Shown: positions 7,341 through 16,386, numbered from the stretch's first letter. The stretch is 64,000 nt of DNA from Embleya scabrispora (GCF_002024165.1 NZ_MWQN01000001.1:682001-746000), one strand, 5' to 3'. Notes: generated from the letters alone by a model not told the origin. Program-made: numbers and translations.

Positions 7341-8603
7341 CTACGGCATCTCCGGTGTCTCCGGTACCTCCGGACCCGGAGGTGTCTCGGGTGGGGTCTT
7401 CGCCCGCCCGGTCGGGGCGTTCGGCGGCGGCTCCGCGTCGGCGGCCACCACCTGGGCGCGGGCCCGGTCGATCCGCCGATGCCAGCGCGCCACCCCGGGA
7501 TCGTGCTCCGGATCGACGGACCGGGACAGCGCCACCCCGTAGCCCAGTTGCGCGCGCTGGAGCCGACTGCGCGCCCGGGCCGCCTTGCGCCCGTGCTCGC
7601 GCCGGGCCGCCTCCACCGCGTCCTTCCGGGTCCTGTTCGACGCGAGCGCGGCCAACTCGCGCAGCGGCAGCAGTTCCGGCTCGTTACCCACCGCGCGGGC
7701 GAACCGCCGGAACTCCTGCCGGGCCGCGAGCCGGTAGACGTAGCTCGCGACGGCCAGCACGACCAGTCCGTTGAGCACGATCTGCACGATGGTCAGATAC
7801 CAGTCGGTGCGCCGCAACACGATCTCCGCCAGCGGCGAGTTGTTCACGAAGTGCAGGCTCCAGGCGACCACGTACAGCGCGATCGCGGCGGCCAGTCGCA
7901 CCGGCAGCGGCCGACGCACGCCGACCAGCACGTACGCCACGCCCGCGCCGGTCATCGCGGTGAACGCCGCGTGGCTCCACAACCCGTTGACGACGGCCCG
8001 GACGAAGAAGCTGGCCACGACGCCGCCGGTCCAGATCTCGCCGGACTGGATCGCCGCGTTCAGCCCGTACAGGATGTTCTCCACGACCTGGAAGCCCAGG
8101 CCGACCAGCGCGCCGATCACGAAGCCGTCGAGCACGCTCTCGAAGACCCGGCGATTGATCAGGATGAGCGTCACCACGCCGAGCAGTTTCAGCGTCTCCT
8201 CGACGATCGGCGCGGAGATCGAGGCGCCCCAGTCGGTGGAGAACTCCGGATCGAGCTTGGCCAGATAGCTGAGCAGGTTGTCGTTGGCCACCAGGGCGAA
8301 CCCGGTCGCCACCAGGCCGCCCCACAACACCGCCGCCACGCAGAACGACAGCGGCTCGCGCTCGAACAGGTCGAGGTGGGTGATCACCGCGAGCGCCGGG
8401 ATCAGCCACAGCGTGTTGATTCCCACGCTCAATACCAGCGCACCCGACGGAGCCGCCGAGGACAGCCGGACGAAGTTGGGCACCACACTCGCCGCGCCGA
8501 GCGCGAGCACGATCGGGTAGAGCCAGAACGCCGCCCGCGCGGGCCGCACGATGCCGCCCGCGTCCCGGCGACCGCGACGATCGGTCAGCGGAGCCACACT
8601 CAC
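7341..8603 (-). CDS. PrsW-family intramembrane metalloprotease
   Basis: A 420-residue polytopic protein with about eight hydrophobic segments over residues 20-290. The family motifs are present: 'APIVEETLKLLGV' (EExxK-type glutamates), 'GLGFQVVENILYG' and 'NGLWSHAAFTAM' (His). PrsW-type proteases cleave membrane proteins such as anti-sigma factors. The last 130 residues form a charged cytosolic tail. Its GTG start (8603) overlaps the stop of the upstream anchored protein as GTGA, so the two are translationally coupled and that partner is a plausible substrate or cofactor. No anti-sigma gene is adjacent. Confidence 0.85.
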   Translation of the reverse strand: MSVAPLTDRRGRRDAGGIVRPARAAFWLYPIVLALGAASVVPNFVRLSSAAPSGALVLSVGINTLWLIPALAVITHLDLFEREPLSFCVAAVLWGGLVATGFALVANDNLLSYLAKLDPEFSTDWGASISAPIVEETLKLLGVVTLILINRRVFESVLDGFVIGALVGLGFQVVENILYGLNAAIQSGEIWTGGVVASFFVRAVVNGLWSHAAFTAMTGAGVAYVLVGVRRPLPVRLAAAIALYVVAWSLHFVNNSPLAEIVLRRTDWYLTIVQIVLNGLVVLAVASYVYRLAARQEFRRFARAVGNEPELLPLRELAALASNRTRKDAVEAARREHGRKAARARSRLQRAQLGYGVALSRSVDPEHDPGVARWHRRIDRARAQVVAADAEPPPNAPTGRAKTPPETPPGPEVPETPEMP

Positions 8604-9253
8604 GACGCGACCACCTCCACCGAGTCGAGCATGGTCACCACGTCGTCGGCGATCGCGGCGGTCAGCGGTGCGGTGTGCCGGGCGGTGAGCGACACAGCCA
8701 GCCCCTGGCCGCCGGCGACCAGGACGGTCAGCGTGCCGGCCGCGGTGTGTCCGGTGATCGGCGCGACCACGCCGGTGAGGCCGCGCGCGGTGGTCACCGC
8801 GGCGGGGTCGCCGCCGACCCGCCCGCGACCGGTCGCCGCGTAACGGCGCGCCGCCGCCCGGAACGCGCCCGCCGCCGAGGACTGCCGGCCCAGCGGGGTC
8901 AGCCGATACGTGGTCGCCCCCTTGACCAGCACGCTGACCAGATCGGCCTGGGACGCGCCCCGGTCGACCTGCCAGCCGAGCGCGGGCTGGTACCGGAACG
9001 TGCCCAGCGTGATCACCTGCCCGGCCCGCACCGGCGCGGCGCCGACCACGGAGCGGTTGAGCAGGTAGGGGACCGCGATCAGGATCACCATCACGACGGC
9101 GACGACAAGCGTCCCCCGCAGCCCGTGCGGCCCCCGCGTCAGGCGCGACCACAACCCGGAATCCGGTTTCGCGGAGTTCGACGAGTTCGCGGAGTCGGAC
9201 GAGTCGGACGAGTTGGACGAGGGGGGTCGCGGGACCGGTGCTGTGACGGACAA
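8600..9253 (-). CDS. Membrane-anchored protein coupled to PrsW
   Basis: A 217-residue protein with a Ser/Asp/Asn-rich cytosolic N-terminus (SSNSSDSSDSANSSNSAK), one transmembrane helix (LVVAVVMVILIAVPYLL, about residues 49-65) and an exterior domain rich in beta and Ala/Thr. Start: a TTG at 9253, preceded by ACAGGAG with 6 nt spacing; no better start is present. It shares a GTGA overlap with the PrsW gene. The exterior domain ('TAAIADDVVTMLDSVEV') matches nothing I can name. Confidence 0.7.
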   Translation of the reverse strand: MSVTAPVPRPPSSNSSDSSDSANSSNSAKPDSGLWSRLTRGPHGLRGTLVVAVVMVILIAVPYLLNRSVVGAAPVRAGQVITLGTFRYQPALGWQVDRGASQADLVSVLVKGATTYRLTPLGRQSSAAGAFRAAARRYAATGRGRVGGDPAAVTTARGLTGVVAPITGHTAAGTLTVLVAGGQGLAVSLTARHTAPLTAAIADDVVTMLDSVEVVAS

Positions 9254-9495
9254 GCGCGGCTCCTGTCGGTGGGAAACCTGCGGGGGCAGGGTCTGCGCCG
9301 GTACCCGCGCGAGTTCGGAAAGTCACTCCGCCATCGGCCGAACGAGTGATCCGGTCACGGTGAAATTACGAAAACGTTGTTTACGTCCCGCCGATTGATG
9401 GACGGCTGTTACAGAGCAGCCCGATCACCGTTTCGCCGCCCGGTTAAGGTCGTTTTTGTCAACAGCACCCCCTGACGTCTGCCGGAGCTCTTCCC
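9254..9495. promoter_or_regulatory. Divergent promoter region, locally AT-rich
   Basis: 242 bp between the leftward anchored-protein gene and the rightward esterase gene. An unusually AT-rich island at 9360-9386 (GAAATTACGAAAACGTTG, then TTTACG) contains the palindromic core AACGTT and is the likely site of promoters and an operator. No specific -10/-35 pair is assigned. Confidence 0.4.
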
Positions 9496-10524
9496 TTGAA
9501 CCCCCTTTCCGCACGCCGTCCTCGCGCGACGGCGCTGCTCGGCGCCGTACTGCTCGCGGTGACCGCGGTCGCGTGCGGCTCCTCGTCCGGCGACTCCACG
9601 GTCGACCACGCCAAGAGCACGGCCACGCCCCGGCAGTCCGGCGGGCAGTCCTCCGGCGCGCCCGCGAAGCCCCCCGCCCCCGGCAAGGTCGTCATGCCGG
9701 CCGGGCCCACGACGAACTTCACCACGGCGACGACCACGCCGGTCGGGCCGATCATGATGACGAGCTACACCGGCCCCAAGTCGGGCGTCACCGGCAAGGT
9801 GTGGGTGTGGCTGCCGCCGGAGTACAACGACCCGGCCTTCGCCAAGCACGGCTTCCCGGTCCTGACGCTCTACGCGGGCGGACAGAGCAACGGCTACAAC
9901 ACCTGGACCGACAACCAGCTGCCGATCCAACAGATGGCGGTAACCGCGACGAAGGCGGGCAAGACCCACCCCTTCATCATGGTGATGCCGGTGCAGAACC
10001 TGGAAAAGGACGAGAAGCGCAGCCTGGAGTGCAGCGACATCCCGGGGCAGCCGAAGATGGGCACGTGGATGTCGCAGGACATCCCCGACCTGGTCAAGGC
10101 CAACTTCCGCACCCTGCGCGACCCGGCGGGCTGGGGTCTGATGGGCGCCTCCACGGGCGCGTTCTGCAGTGTGAAGCTCGCGCTCCGCCATCCTGAGCAG
10201 TTCAAGGTCGCGGTGCCGATCGACGGCTACTTCAACCCCGACAGCCCGCTGTGGAAGGGCCACGAGGCGGAGCGGCTGGCCAACAGTCCCGATCACATGA
10301 TCGCGGAAGGCAAGGCGAACATCGACGTGCTCGCGACCGCGGGGGGTGGGGACGCGGCCGAGGTACGCCTGGTCAAGGCCTTCGTCGCCAAGGCGGCGCC
10401 GCCCGTTCGCATCGAGTACTACGAGCAGCCCGCCGGCAGGCATCTCACTTCGCACTTCAAGAAGATGATTCCCGACCTGCTCGGCTGGCTCGGCCGGCAC
10501 ATGTCCCCACCCACCGCCGACTGA
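9496..10524 (+). CDS. Esterase-fold (alpha/beta hydrolase) lipoprotein
   Basis: 342 residues from a TTG at 9496, with GGAG 8 nt upstream. The N-terminal signal ends in the lipobox AVAC, predicting a lipid-anchored extracellular protein. A Pro/Ser/Thr-rich linker leads to an esterase-D/antigen-85-like domain (Pfam 'putative esterase'): 'GKVWVWLPPEYNDPAFAKHG', nucleophile GASTG, and a late His in 'AGRHLTSHF'. Antigen-85-like relatives transfer acyl chains and others hydrolyse esters; the substrate here is unknown. A paralogue follows 40 nt downstream, suggesting one operon. Confidence 0.82.
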   Translation: MNPLSARRPRATALLGAVLLAVTAVACGSSSGDSTVDHAKSTATPRQSGGQSSGAPAKPPAPGKVVMPAGPTTNFTTATTTPVGPIMMTSYTGPKSGVTGKVWVWLPPEYNDPAFAKHGFPVLTLYAGGQSNGYNTWTDNQLPIQQMAVTATKAGKTHPFIMVMPVQNLEKDEKRSLECSDIPGQPKMGTWMSQDIPDLVKANFRTLRDPAGWGLMGASTGAFCSVKLALRHPEQFKVAVPIDGYFNPDSPLWKGHEAERLANSPDHMIAEGKANIDVLATAGGGDAAEVRLVKAFVAKAAPPVRIEYYEQPAGRHLTSHFKKMIPDLLGWLGRHMSPPTAD

Positions 10525-10564
10525 CCGTGTCCGGATCGTCGCTGAATCACCCTGGAAGACGACA

Positions 10565-11659
10565 GTGAGTCTGACCGGTACCCCCTTCTACATAACGACC
10601 ATCGTGCTGGCGATAGCGGCCGTGGTGCTGGCGCTGTTCGCGTGGAACCACATCCCCGGTCCCAAGCCGGTCAAGGTCATCGCTCGGCTGTTCATGCTGG
10701 TCACCTGCCAGTTCACGGCCATCCTGATGGTCTTCGTCATGGTCAACAACGCGAACAGCCTCTACGACACGTGGGACGACTTCCTCGGCACGGGCGGCAG
10801 CCACGTGGTCGAGGCCCGCGAGCCCGCCCCGCCGCCGGCGCCCGAGCAGAAGCTGCTCACCAAGTTCGATCCGGCCGGTGACGGCAAGATGGGCGAGGGC
10901 GTCCAGGAGACCACCCTCAAGGGCCCGCAGTCGGGGGTCGAGGCCGAGGTCTACGTGTGGCTGCCGCCGCAGTACAAGGACCCGGCGTTCGCGGACAAGA
11001 AGTTCCCGGTCGTGGAACTGCTGCCCGGCTACCCGGGTTCGGCCAAGGCCTGGTTCGGCACACTGGACGTCAACAAGCAGCTCAAGGGCATGATGGCCAA
11101 GGGCGAGGTGGCCCCGTTCATCCTGGTCTCGCCGCGCACCAAACTGCTCGCGGGCCAAGAGGACACCGGCTGCGCGGACGTCCCGGGCAAGGCCAACGCC
11201 GACACCTGGATCTCGGGCGACGTGCGGCGCATGGTGATCGACAACTTCCGCGCCGAGTCCGACCCCAAGCACTGGGCGATCGCGGGCTACTCGGCCGGCG
11301 CCCACTGCGCCACCCGGATGGCCCTCCTCCACCCGGACCGCTACGGCGCCGGAGTCAGCCTGTCCGGCTACAACGACCCCAAGGGCGAGTCCGACTCGGT
11401 AACGTCGAAAGACCCGGCCCTACGCGTCTCCTCCAACCCTTTGACCATCCTCAAAAACGCCCAACAACCCCCGAAGGTCGCCCTCTACATGGCCGGCGAA
11501 AAGGGCGACGGCCTAGGCGACGCCCAAGCCCTCAAGGCGATCGCCAAGCCCCCCACAGCCATCACAGTCGCCGAAATCTCCGGCGGCGGCCACGGCACCG
11601 ACGTCTGGCGCCGAATGGTCCCCGACGTCTTCCGCTGGCTCACCAAAACCCTGGTCTGA
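10565..11659 (+). CDS. Membrane-anchored esterase-fold protein, paralogue of the preceding gene
   Basis: 364 residues from a GTG at 10565. Two hydrophobic helices at the N-terminus (about residues 7-26 and 37-60) replace the lipobox of its neighbour. The exterior esterase domain matches the neighbour closely ('VYVWLPPQYKDPAFADKKFP' against the equivalent strand). The nucleophile motif is GYSAG and the terminal His lies in 'SGGGHGTDVW'. The tandem arrangement with different anchors points to duplication and division of labour at the cell surface. The substrate is unknown. Confidence 0.82.
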   Translation: MSLTGTPFYITTIVLAIAAVVLALFAWNHIPGPKPVKVIARLFMLVTCQFTAILMVFVMVNNANSLYDTWDDFLGTGGSHVVEAREPAPPPAPEQKLLTKFDPAGDGKMGEGVQETTLKGPQSGVEAEVYVWLPPQYKDPAFADKKFPVVELLPGYPGSAKAWFGTLDVNKQLKGMMAKGEVAPFILVSPRTKLLAGQEDTGCADVPGKANADTWISGDVRRMVIDNFRAESDPKHWAIAGYSAGAHCATRMALLHPDRYGAGVSLSGYNDPKGESDSVTSKDPALRVSSNPLTILKNAQQPPKVALYMAGEKGDGLGDAQALKAIAKPPTAITVAEISGGGHGTDVWRRMVPDVFRWLTKTLV

Positions 11660-11676
11660 CCAACCCCGTAGAATCA

Positions 11677-12012
11677 GCCCGGCCGGCGCTTGAGGCCACC
11701 CAGCCCGGCCGGCGCTTGAGGCCACCCAGCCCGGCCGGCGCTTGAGGCCACCCAGCCCGGCCGGCGCTTGAGGCCACCCAGCCCGGCCGGCGCTTGAGGC
11801 CACCCAGCCCGGCCGGCGCTTGAGGCCACCCAGCCCGGCCGGCGCTTGAGGCCACCCAGCCCGGCCGGCGCTTGAGGCCACCCAGCCCGGCCGGCGCTTG
11901 AGGCCACCCAGCCCGGCCGGCGCTTGAGGCCACCCAGCCCGGCCGGCGCTTGAGGCCACCCAGCCCGGCCGGCGCTTGAGGCCACCCAGCCCGGCCGGCG
12001 CATGAGGCCAAG
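11677..12012. repeat. Tandem array of a 26-bp repeat, 13 units
   Basis: Unit GCCCGGCCGGCGCTTGAGGC followed by CACCCA, repeated without spacers from 11677. Twelve units are identical as read; the thirteenth (from 11989) diverges (CTT to CAT, and altered end). The array fills the gap between the convergent esterase and PaaX genes and abuts the PaaX stop. Each unit holds the palindrome GCCGGC. Because 26 is not a multiple of 3, the frames rotate, giving spurious long open frames on the minus strand. Confidence 0.97.
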
Positions 12013-12014
12013 CG

Positions 12015-12824
12015 TCATACCTCGCGTACGTGGACCCCCGCCCCCTCCGCCAGGAGCGAGTGCAGGGCCAGAAACACCTTCCGCGCCTCCACCGCGTTCC
12101 AGTCCGCCGGCAACAACTCCGCCGGCAACCCCGGGTCGAGATACGGCAACCGCCGCCACTGGGTGAGCATCGGCACATAGGCCCGAAACGCCTCCCCCGG
12201 CGAAATCACCGCCCGCCCCCCAAGCTCCGCCGCAACCGGCCCATACGCATCCGTGAACAGCGCGTACTGCTCCTCGATCGCCTCGAAGTCCCACCACTCC
12301 CCCACGGCCTCGCCAAGCCGCACCGCGCTGGCCGCATCCCCCGTGAACAGGTGTACGTAGTCCGCCAGTTCGACCCGCTCCAGCGTCCGCCGAGCGTCCT
12401 CCAACAAGCGCGCCGGCGCGATCCACACCCCCGGCGACACATTGCCGAACCCCAGCCACGTCAACCGCGACCGCAACTGGTGCCGATGCGCCCGCTCCGA
12501 CTCCGGCACCGAGAAGATCGCCAGCACCCACCCGTCCGAGAGCCGCGCCGGCTCCAGATTGCCGAAGATCCGCCGATCCCCCTCGTCGAAGATCGACTCC
12601 ATCTCCGCACTCAGCCGATAGCCGGTCCCCTCCCGCCGCTCCTGGATGAGCGTGCCGCGCTTCTTCAGCCGCGAGATCGCCGACCGCACCGCCGGTGCGT
12701 CCACGCCGAGTTCGCCCATCAGCACGATCAGGTCGGCGATCGAGATCCACCCGCCGAGCCCGCGCACGAACGCGCCGTACACGGTGTTGATCAGGGAGCT
12801 GGGCCGGGCCGAGGTCTCCGCCAT
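12015..12824 (-). CDS. PaaX-family transcriptional repressor
   Basis: A 269-residue regulator. An N-terminal winged helix (LIVLMGELGVDAPAVRSAIS, about residues 31-52, then 'RLKKRGTLIQ') is followed by the PaaX central domain ('RRIFGNLEPARLSDGWVLAI', 'LRSRLTWLGFGNVSPGVWIA'). PaaX proteins repress phenylacetate or related aromatic-acid genes and release DNA on binding an acyl-CoA. It lies 37 nt downstream of an aryl-CoA ligase on the same strand, so it probably controls that operon in response to its thioester product. The 26-bp repeat array begins right after its stop. Confidence 0.9.
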   Translation of the reverse strand: MAETSARPSSLINTVYGAFVRGLGGWISIADLIVLMGELGVDAPAVRSAISRLKKRGTLIQERREGTGYRLSAEMESIFDEGDRRIFGNLEPARLSDGWVLAIFSVPESERAHRHQLRSRLTWLGFGNVSPGVWIAPARLLEDARRTLERVELADYVHLFTGDAASAVRLGEAVGEWWDFEAIEEQYALFTDAYGPVAAELGGRAVISPGEAFRAYVPMLTQWRRLPYLDPGLPAELLPADWNAVEARKVFLALHSLLAEGAGVHVREV

Positions 12825-12861
12825 GGTCGCCTTCCTCGCGGAGTCTGGTTCGGCGGTGATC

Positions 12862-14514
12862 CTATCCGGGCGCGGGCCCCGCCCCGGCGACCGGCGTAAC
12901 CTCGGCCGCGCGCCGCCGCAGCTCCCCGCGCCGCAGCTTGCCGGTGTTCGTACGCGGCAACTCGTCCACGAACTCGATCAGACGCGGGTACTTGTACGGC
13001 GCCATCGTCTGCTTCACGAACCCCTGCAACGCCCGCGCCGTCGCCTCGTCCGGACTCACCCCCGGGCGCAGCACCACATACGCCTTGACCACCAGCCCCC
13101 GCCGCACATCCGGCGCCCCGACCACCCCGCACTCCACGACGTCCGGATGCGCGGCGAGCACCGCCTCGACCTCGGGACCGGCGATGTTGTACCCGGAGGA
13201 GACGATCATGTCGTCACTCCGCGCCTGGTACCAGAAATAACCATCCCCATCCCGTACATACGTATCACCGGTGATGTTCCACCCGTCACACACATAGTCG
13301 GCCTGCCGAGCGTCATCGAGATAGCGACACCCCGTCGGCCCCTTCACCGCCAGCCGTCCCGGCGTCCCGTCCGGCACCGGCGAGCCGTCCGGCCCGAGCA
13401 CCGCGGCCCGAAAACCCGGTACCGGCAGCCCGGTCGCCCCCGGCCGGATCGTGTCGTCGGCCGCCGAGACGAACACGTGCAGCAGTTCGGTGGCGCCGAT
13501 CCCGTCGATGATCCGCGTCCCGATCGCGTCGTGGTACGCCTGCCAGACCCCGACCGGCAACGCCTCCCCCGCCGACACGCACCGCCGCACGCCCGCCAGC
13601 AGATCGACGAGCCCGGCGTCGAGGATGGCCCGATATGCGGTGGGCGCGGTGAACAGTACGGTGACGCGCCGCTCGGCCACCACGACCGCCAACTCCTCCG
13701 GCGTCGCCCGCTCCAGGAGCAGCGTGGCCGCGCCCGCCCGCAGCGGGAACACCACCAGCCCGCCGAGCCCGAAGGTGAAGCCCAGCGGCGGCGTCCCGGT
13801 GAACAGGTCGGTCCGCTCGGGCCGCAGCACATACGCGGAGAACGTGTCGGCGATCGCCAATACGTCGCGATGGAAGTGCATCGTCGCCTTGGGCCGTCCG
13901 GTCGTCCCGGACGTGAAGGCGATCAGCGCCACGTCGTCGCACGCGGTGTCGACCGCCTCGAACACGGTGCTCTTCGCGGCGCAGCGCGCGGCCAGCGTGC
14001 CCTCGCCCGCCCCGCCGTAGTCGACCACGCGCAGGCCGGGGGTGTCGGCGGTCTCCAGTTCGGCGGTGAAGCGGTGGTCGCACAGGGCGACGACGGGTCG
14101 GGCGATCCGGTGGATGGTGCCGAGTTCGTGCGCGCGCAGCAGCGGCATGGTGGTCACCACGACCGCGCCGGCCTTCAACGCACCGAACCAACTCGCGACC
14201 AGCCAGGGGTTGTTGGGGCCGCGCAGGAGGATTCGATGGCCGGGCAGCACGCCCAGGTCCTCGGTCAGCACGTGCGCGATCTGGTTCGCGCGGGTGAGCA
14301 GGTCGCCGTACGTCCAGGTCTCCGTCCCGGTGACCAGGCACCGCCGCTCGGCCCCGTGTTGCGCGATGGTGTCGTCGAGCAGGGCCACGGCGCAGTTGAG
14401 CCGGTCGGGGTAGCGCACCTCCGGCACATCGAAGACCAGTTCGGGCCACTGCTCGACGGGCGGAAGCCGGTCCCGGCAGAACGTGTCGACATGCGCGGAG
14501 GGACGGAGCTGCAT
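12862..14514 (-). CDS. Aryl/acyl-CoA ligase (benzoate- or 2-aminobenzoate-CoA ligase-like)
   Basis: A 550-residue adenylate-forming enzyme (ANL superfamily) that would activate a carboxylic acid to its CoA thioester with ATP. Motifs: AFTSGTTGRPKA (phosphate loop, about residue 200), 'IDGIGATELLHVF', 'WYQARSDDMIVSSGYNI' and the catalytic lysine in 'LPRTNTGKLRR'. Overall layout matches benzoate/anthranilate-CoA ligases. The neighbours support aromatic-acid use: a PaaX repressor downstream and a PaaI thioesterase upstream. GAGGTG sits 5 nt before the ATG at 14514. The exact acid is inferred, not shown. Confidence 0.85.
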   Translation of the reverse strand: MQLRPSAHVDTFCRDRLPPVEQWPELVFDVPEVRYPDRLNCAVALLDDTIAQHGAERRCLVTGTETWTYGDLLTRANQIAHVLTEDLGVLPGHRILLRGPNNPWLVASWFGALKAGAVVVTTMPLLRAHELGTIHRIARPVVALCDHRFTAELETADTPGLRVVDYGGAGEGTLAARCAAKSTVFEAVDTACDDVALIAFTSGTTGRPKATMHFHRDVLAIADTFSAYVLRPERTDLFTGTPPLGFTFGLGGLVVFPLRAGAATLLLERATPEELAVVVAERRVTVLFTAPTAYRAILDAGLVDLLAGVRRCVSAGEALPVGVWQAYHDAIGTRIIDGIGATELLHVFVSAADDTIRPGATGLPVPGFRAAVLGPDGSPVPDGTPGRLAVKGPTGCRYLDDARQADYVCDGWNITGDTYVRDGDGYFWYQARSDDMIVSSGYNIAGPEVEAVLAAHPDVVECGVVGAPDVRRGLVVKAYVVLRPGVSPDEATARALQGFVKQTMAPYKYPRLIEFVDELPRTNTGKLRRGELRRRAAEVTPVAGAGPAPG

Positions 14515-14532
14515 GAGGGCACCTCATCCTGT

Positions 14533-14548
14533 TGTCATCGTGACGACA
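14533..14548. promoter_or_regulatory. Inverted repeat upstream of the CoA-ligase, possible PaaX operator
   Basis: TGTCATCGTGACGACA reads as TGTCNTC-GT-GANGACA, a near-perfect dyad located 19 nt upstream of the ligase start. Its position suits a repressor site, but the link to the PaaX protein is inference. Confidence 0.35.
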
Positions 14549-14668
14549 GTCAACGGTACGCGACACCAGCACGGCAGGACATCCCCGCGGCGCACCCACC
14601 CTCCACACCGCTCAGCCGACTCTGCCCGCCGCCGCACCCCCCCGATGGTCCGACCATCGGCCCCGCCC

Positions 14669-15124
14669 TCAAGCCGACGACCCCCCGTTCACCACGAGCA
14701 CCGTGCCGCGGCCGATCGCACAGACCGTCTCGGTGCCATCCTCCGCGCACATGATCAGGGTGCAGTCGCACACCGCCTGCCGCCGCCCGGCGTGCACGAC
14801 GTGCGCCTCGGCCCGCAACATCACCCCCTGCGCCGGCCGCAGGTACTGGACCTGGACACTGCCCGTCAGCACCGCCGCGCCCAGCGTGCTGCCCGCGGCG
14901 AACGTGATCGTGTTGTCCGCCGCGTACGCGAGCACGCCGCCGTGCACATACCCGTTCTGCTGCCGGAGTTCGTCCCGCACGTCGACCTCGAGGACGGCCC
15001 GTCCGGCGCCGAACGCGGTGATCCGGGCACCGACGAGCCGGCTGAACGGCTGGGCCGCGAGCACGGCTTCGGCGAAGTCGAGCCCGAGGGAGCCGGCCGG
15101 CGGGCCGTCGGGGGTGTCGGTCAT
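14669..15124 (-). CDS. PaaI-family hotdog thioesterase
   Basis: A 151-residue single hotdog-fold protein that would hydrolyse acyl- or aryl-CoA thioesters. The family core is present: 'QNGYVHGGVLAYAADNTITF' (HGG with the Asp/Asn catalytic region at about residues 60-70) and 'GSVQVQYLRPAQGVMLRAEA'. It is on the same strand and 154 bp upstream of the aryl-CoA ligase. In phenylacetate-type pathways PaaI rescues CoA from dead-end thioesters, which fits this context. GGTGG precedes the ATG at 15124. Confidence 0.88.
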   Translation of the reverse strand: MTDTPDGPPAGSLGLDFAEAVLAAQPFSRLVGARITAFGAGRAVLEVDVRDELRQQNGYVHGGVLAYAADNTITFAAGSTLGAAVLTGSVQVQYLRPAQGVMLRAEAHVVHAGRRQAVCDCTLIMCAEDGTETVCAIGRGTVLVVNGGSSA

Positions 15125-15294
15125 GGCGCTACCACCGTTCGTTCGGGAACCGGATGCCCAACCATCGATACCAGAGTCGGCCCGCCCGCCCACCGGATGC
15201 GCTTCGTCACACGGCACCACGATGGCGAAGTTGGACAGCTTCCCTTACCGTAGGCCCCCGTTTCGGCTCGGCCCACAACAAGGAGAGCGACATC

Positions 15295-16386
15295 ATGGCG
15301 CGGGAAAAGCTGGGTGTGGCGATCGTCGGGACCGGATTCGGGTGCATCACCCACCTGCCGGCGTTCCGGGACGCCGGCTTCGAGGTACGCGCCCTCGTCG
15401 GCCGGGACCCCGCCCGCACCACCGAACGCGCCGAACGCTTCGACGTCCCGCACGCGTACACCGACCTCGACGCGGCGCTCGCCCTCGACGGCGTGGACGC
15501 GGTGAGCGTGGCCACTCCCCCGCACACCCACGCCGAGATCGTGCTCGCCGCGATCGCGGCCGGCAAGCACGTGGTCTGCGAGAAGCCGTTCGCGAGCGAC
15601 GCGACCGAGGCGGCCCGGATGCTGGCAGCCGCCGAACAGGCGGGCGTGGTGCACCTGTTGGGCACCGAGTTCCGCTGGCAGTCGTCCCAGGCGCTGCTCG
15701 CCCGGCTGATCGCCGCCGGCGCGATCGGCGAACCCCGGCTTGCCACCTGGCTGTTGCACATTCCGGTACTGACCGGGCCGGCCGCCGAGGTGCCCGCGTG
15801 GTGGGGCCGGGCCGAGGACGGCGGCGGCTGGCTCGGCGCGCACGCCTCGCACTGGATCGACCAGATCCGGCACACGCTGGGCGAGTTCGAGGGCGTCAGC
15901 GCCGGCCTGCCGCTGGTCGCGGATCGGCCGGGGCAGAGTGCGGAGGACACGTTCAATGTGCGCTTTCGCACGGTGACCGGGGTGGAGGGATCACTGCAGA
16001 GTTCGGCCGGCGTCTACGGTCCGCCGCTGATGACCACGCGCGTGGCGGGCACGCACGGCACGGCCTGGGTCGAGTTCGACGACGTGTGGCTCGGCGACGC
16101 CGGCGGCGACCGCCGGGTGGACATCCCCGAGGACCTGGCCAACCCGGACCCGATCGCGCCCCCGTCCGACCTGATGCACACCGCGTACGACCTGCTGCAC
16201 TCGATGGGCATCGACCGCGCGCCCTACGCCCGTCTGGCCGGCACCTTCGCCGCGCTGATCGCCGGCGACCCGATCCCCGACCACCCGCGGCCCGCCGACT
16301 TCGCCGACGGCGTGGCCGGCCAACGTGTCCTCGACGCGATCCGCGCCTCCGCCGCGACGGGCGGCGCATGGGTGACCTGCGGCTGA
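15295..16386 (+). CDS. Gfo/Idh/MocA-family oxidoreductase
   Basis: A 363-residue NAD(P)-dependent dehydrogenase. The N-terminal Rossmann motif is VAIVGTGFGC; the family lysine lies in CEKPFASD (about residue 97). The C-terminal alpha/beta domain includes 'GGGWLGAHASHWIDQIRHTL' with the catalytic-type His. Members oxidise or reduce sugars, inositols and related polyols; the substrate is not evident. AAGGAG lies 9 nt before the ATG at 15295. It is transcribed away from the PaaI gene. Confidence 0.88.
   Translation: MAREKLGVAIVGTGFGCITHLPAFRDAGFEVRALVGRDPARTTERAERFDVPHAYTDLDAALALDGVDAVSVATPPHTHAEIVLAAIAAGKHVVCEKPFASDATEAARMLAAAEQAGVVHLLGTEFRWQSSQALLARLIAAGAIGEPRLATWLLHIPVLTGPAAEVPAWWGRAEDGGGWLGAHASHWIDQIRHTLGEFEGVSAGLPLVADRPGQSAEDTFNVRFRTVTGVEGSLQSSAGVYGPPLMTTRVAGTHGTAWVEFDDVWLGDAGGDRRVDIPEDLANPDPIAPPSDLMHTAYDLLHSMGIDRAPYARLAGTFAALIAGDPIPDHPRPADFADGVAGQRVLDAIRASAATGGAWVTCG

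Noticed and set aside
11677-12012. CRISPR array
   Set aside because: Units are contiguous 26-mers without unique spacers, and no cas genes are present.
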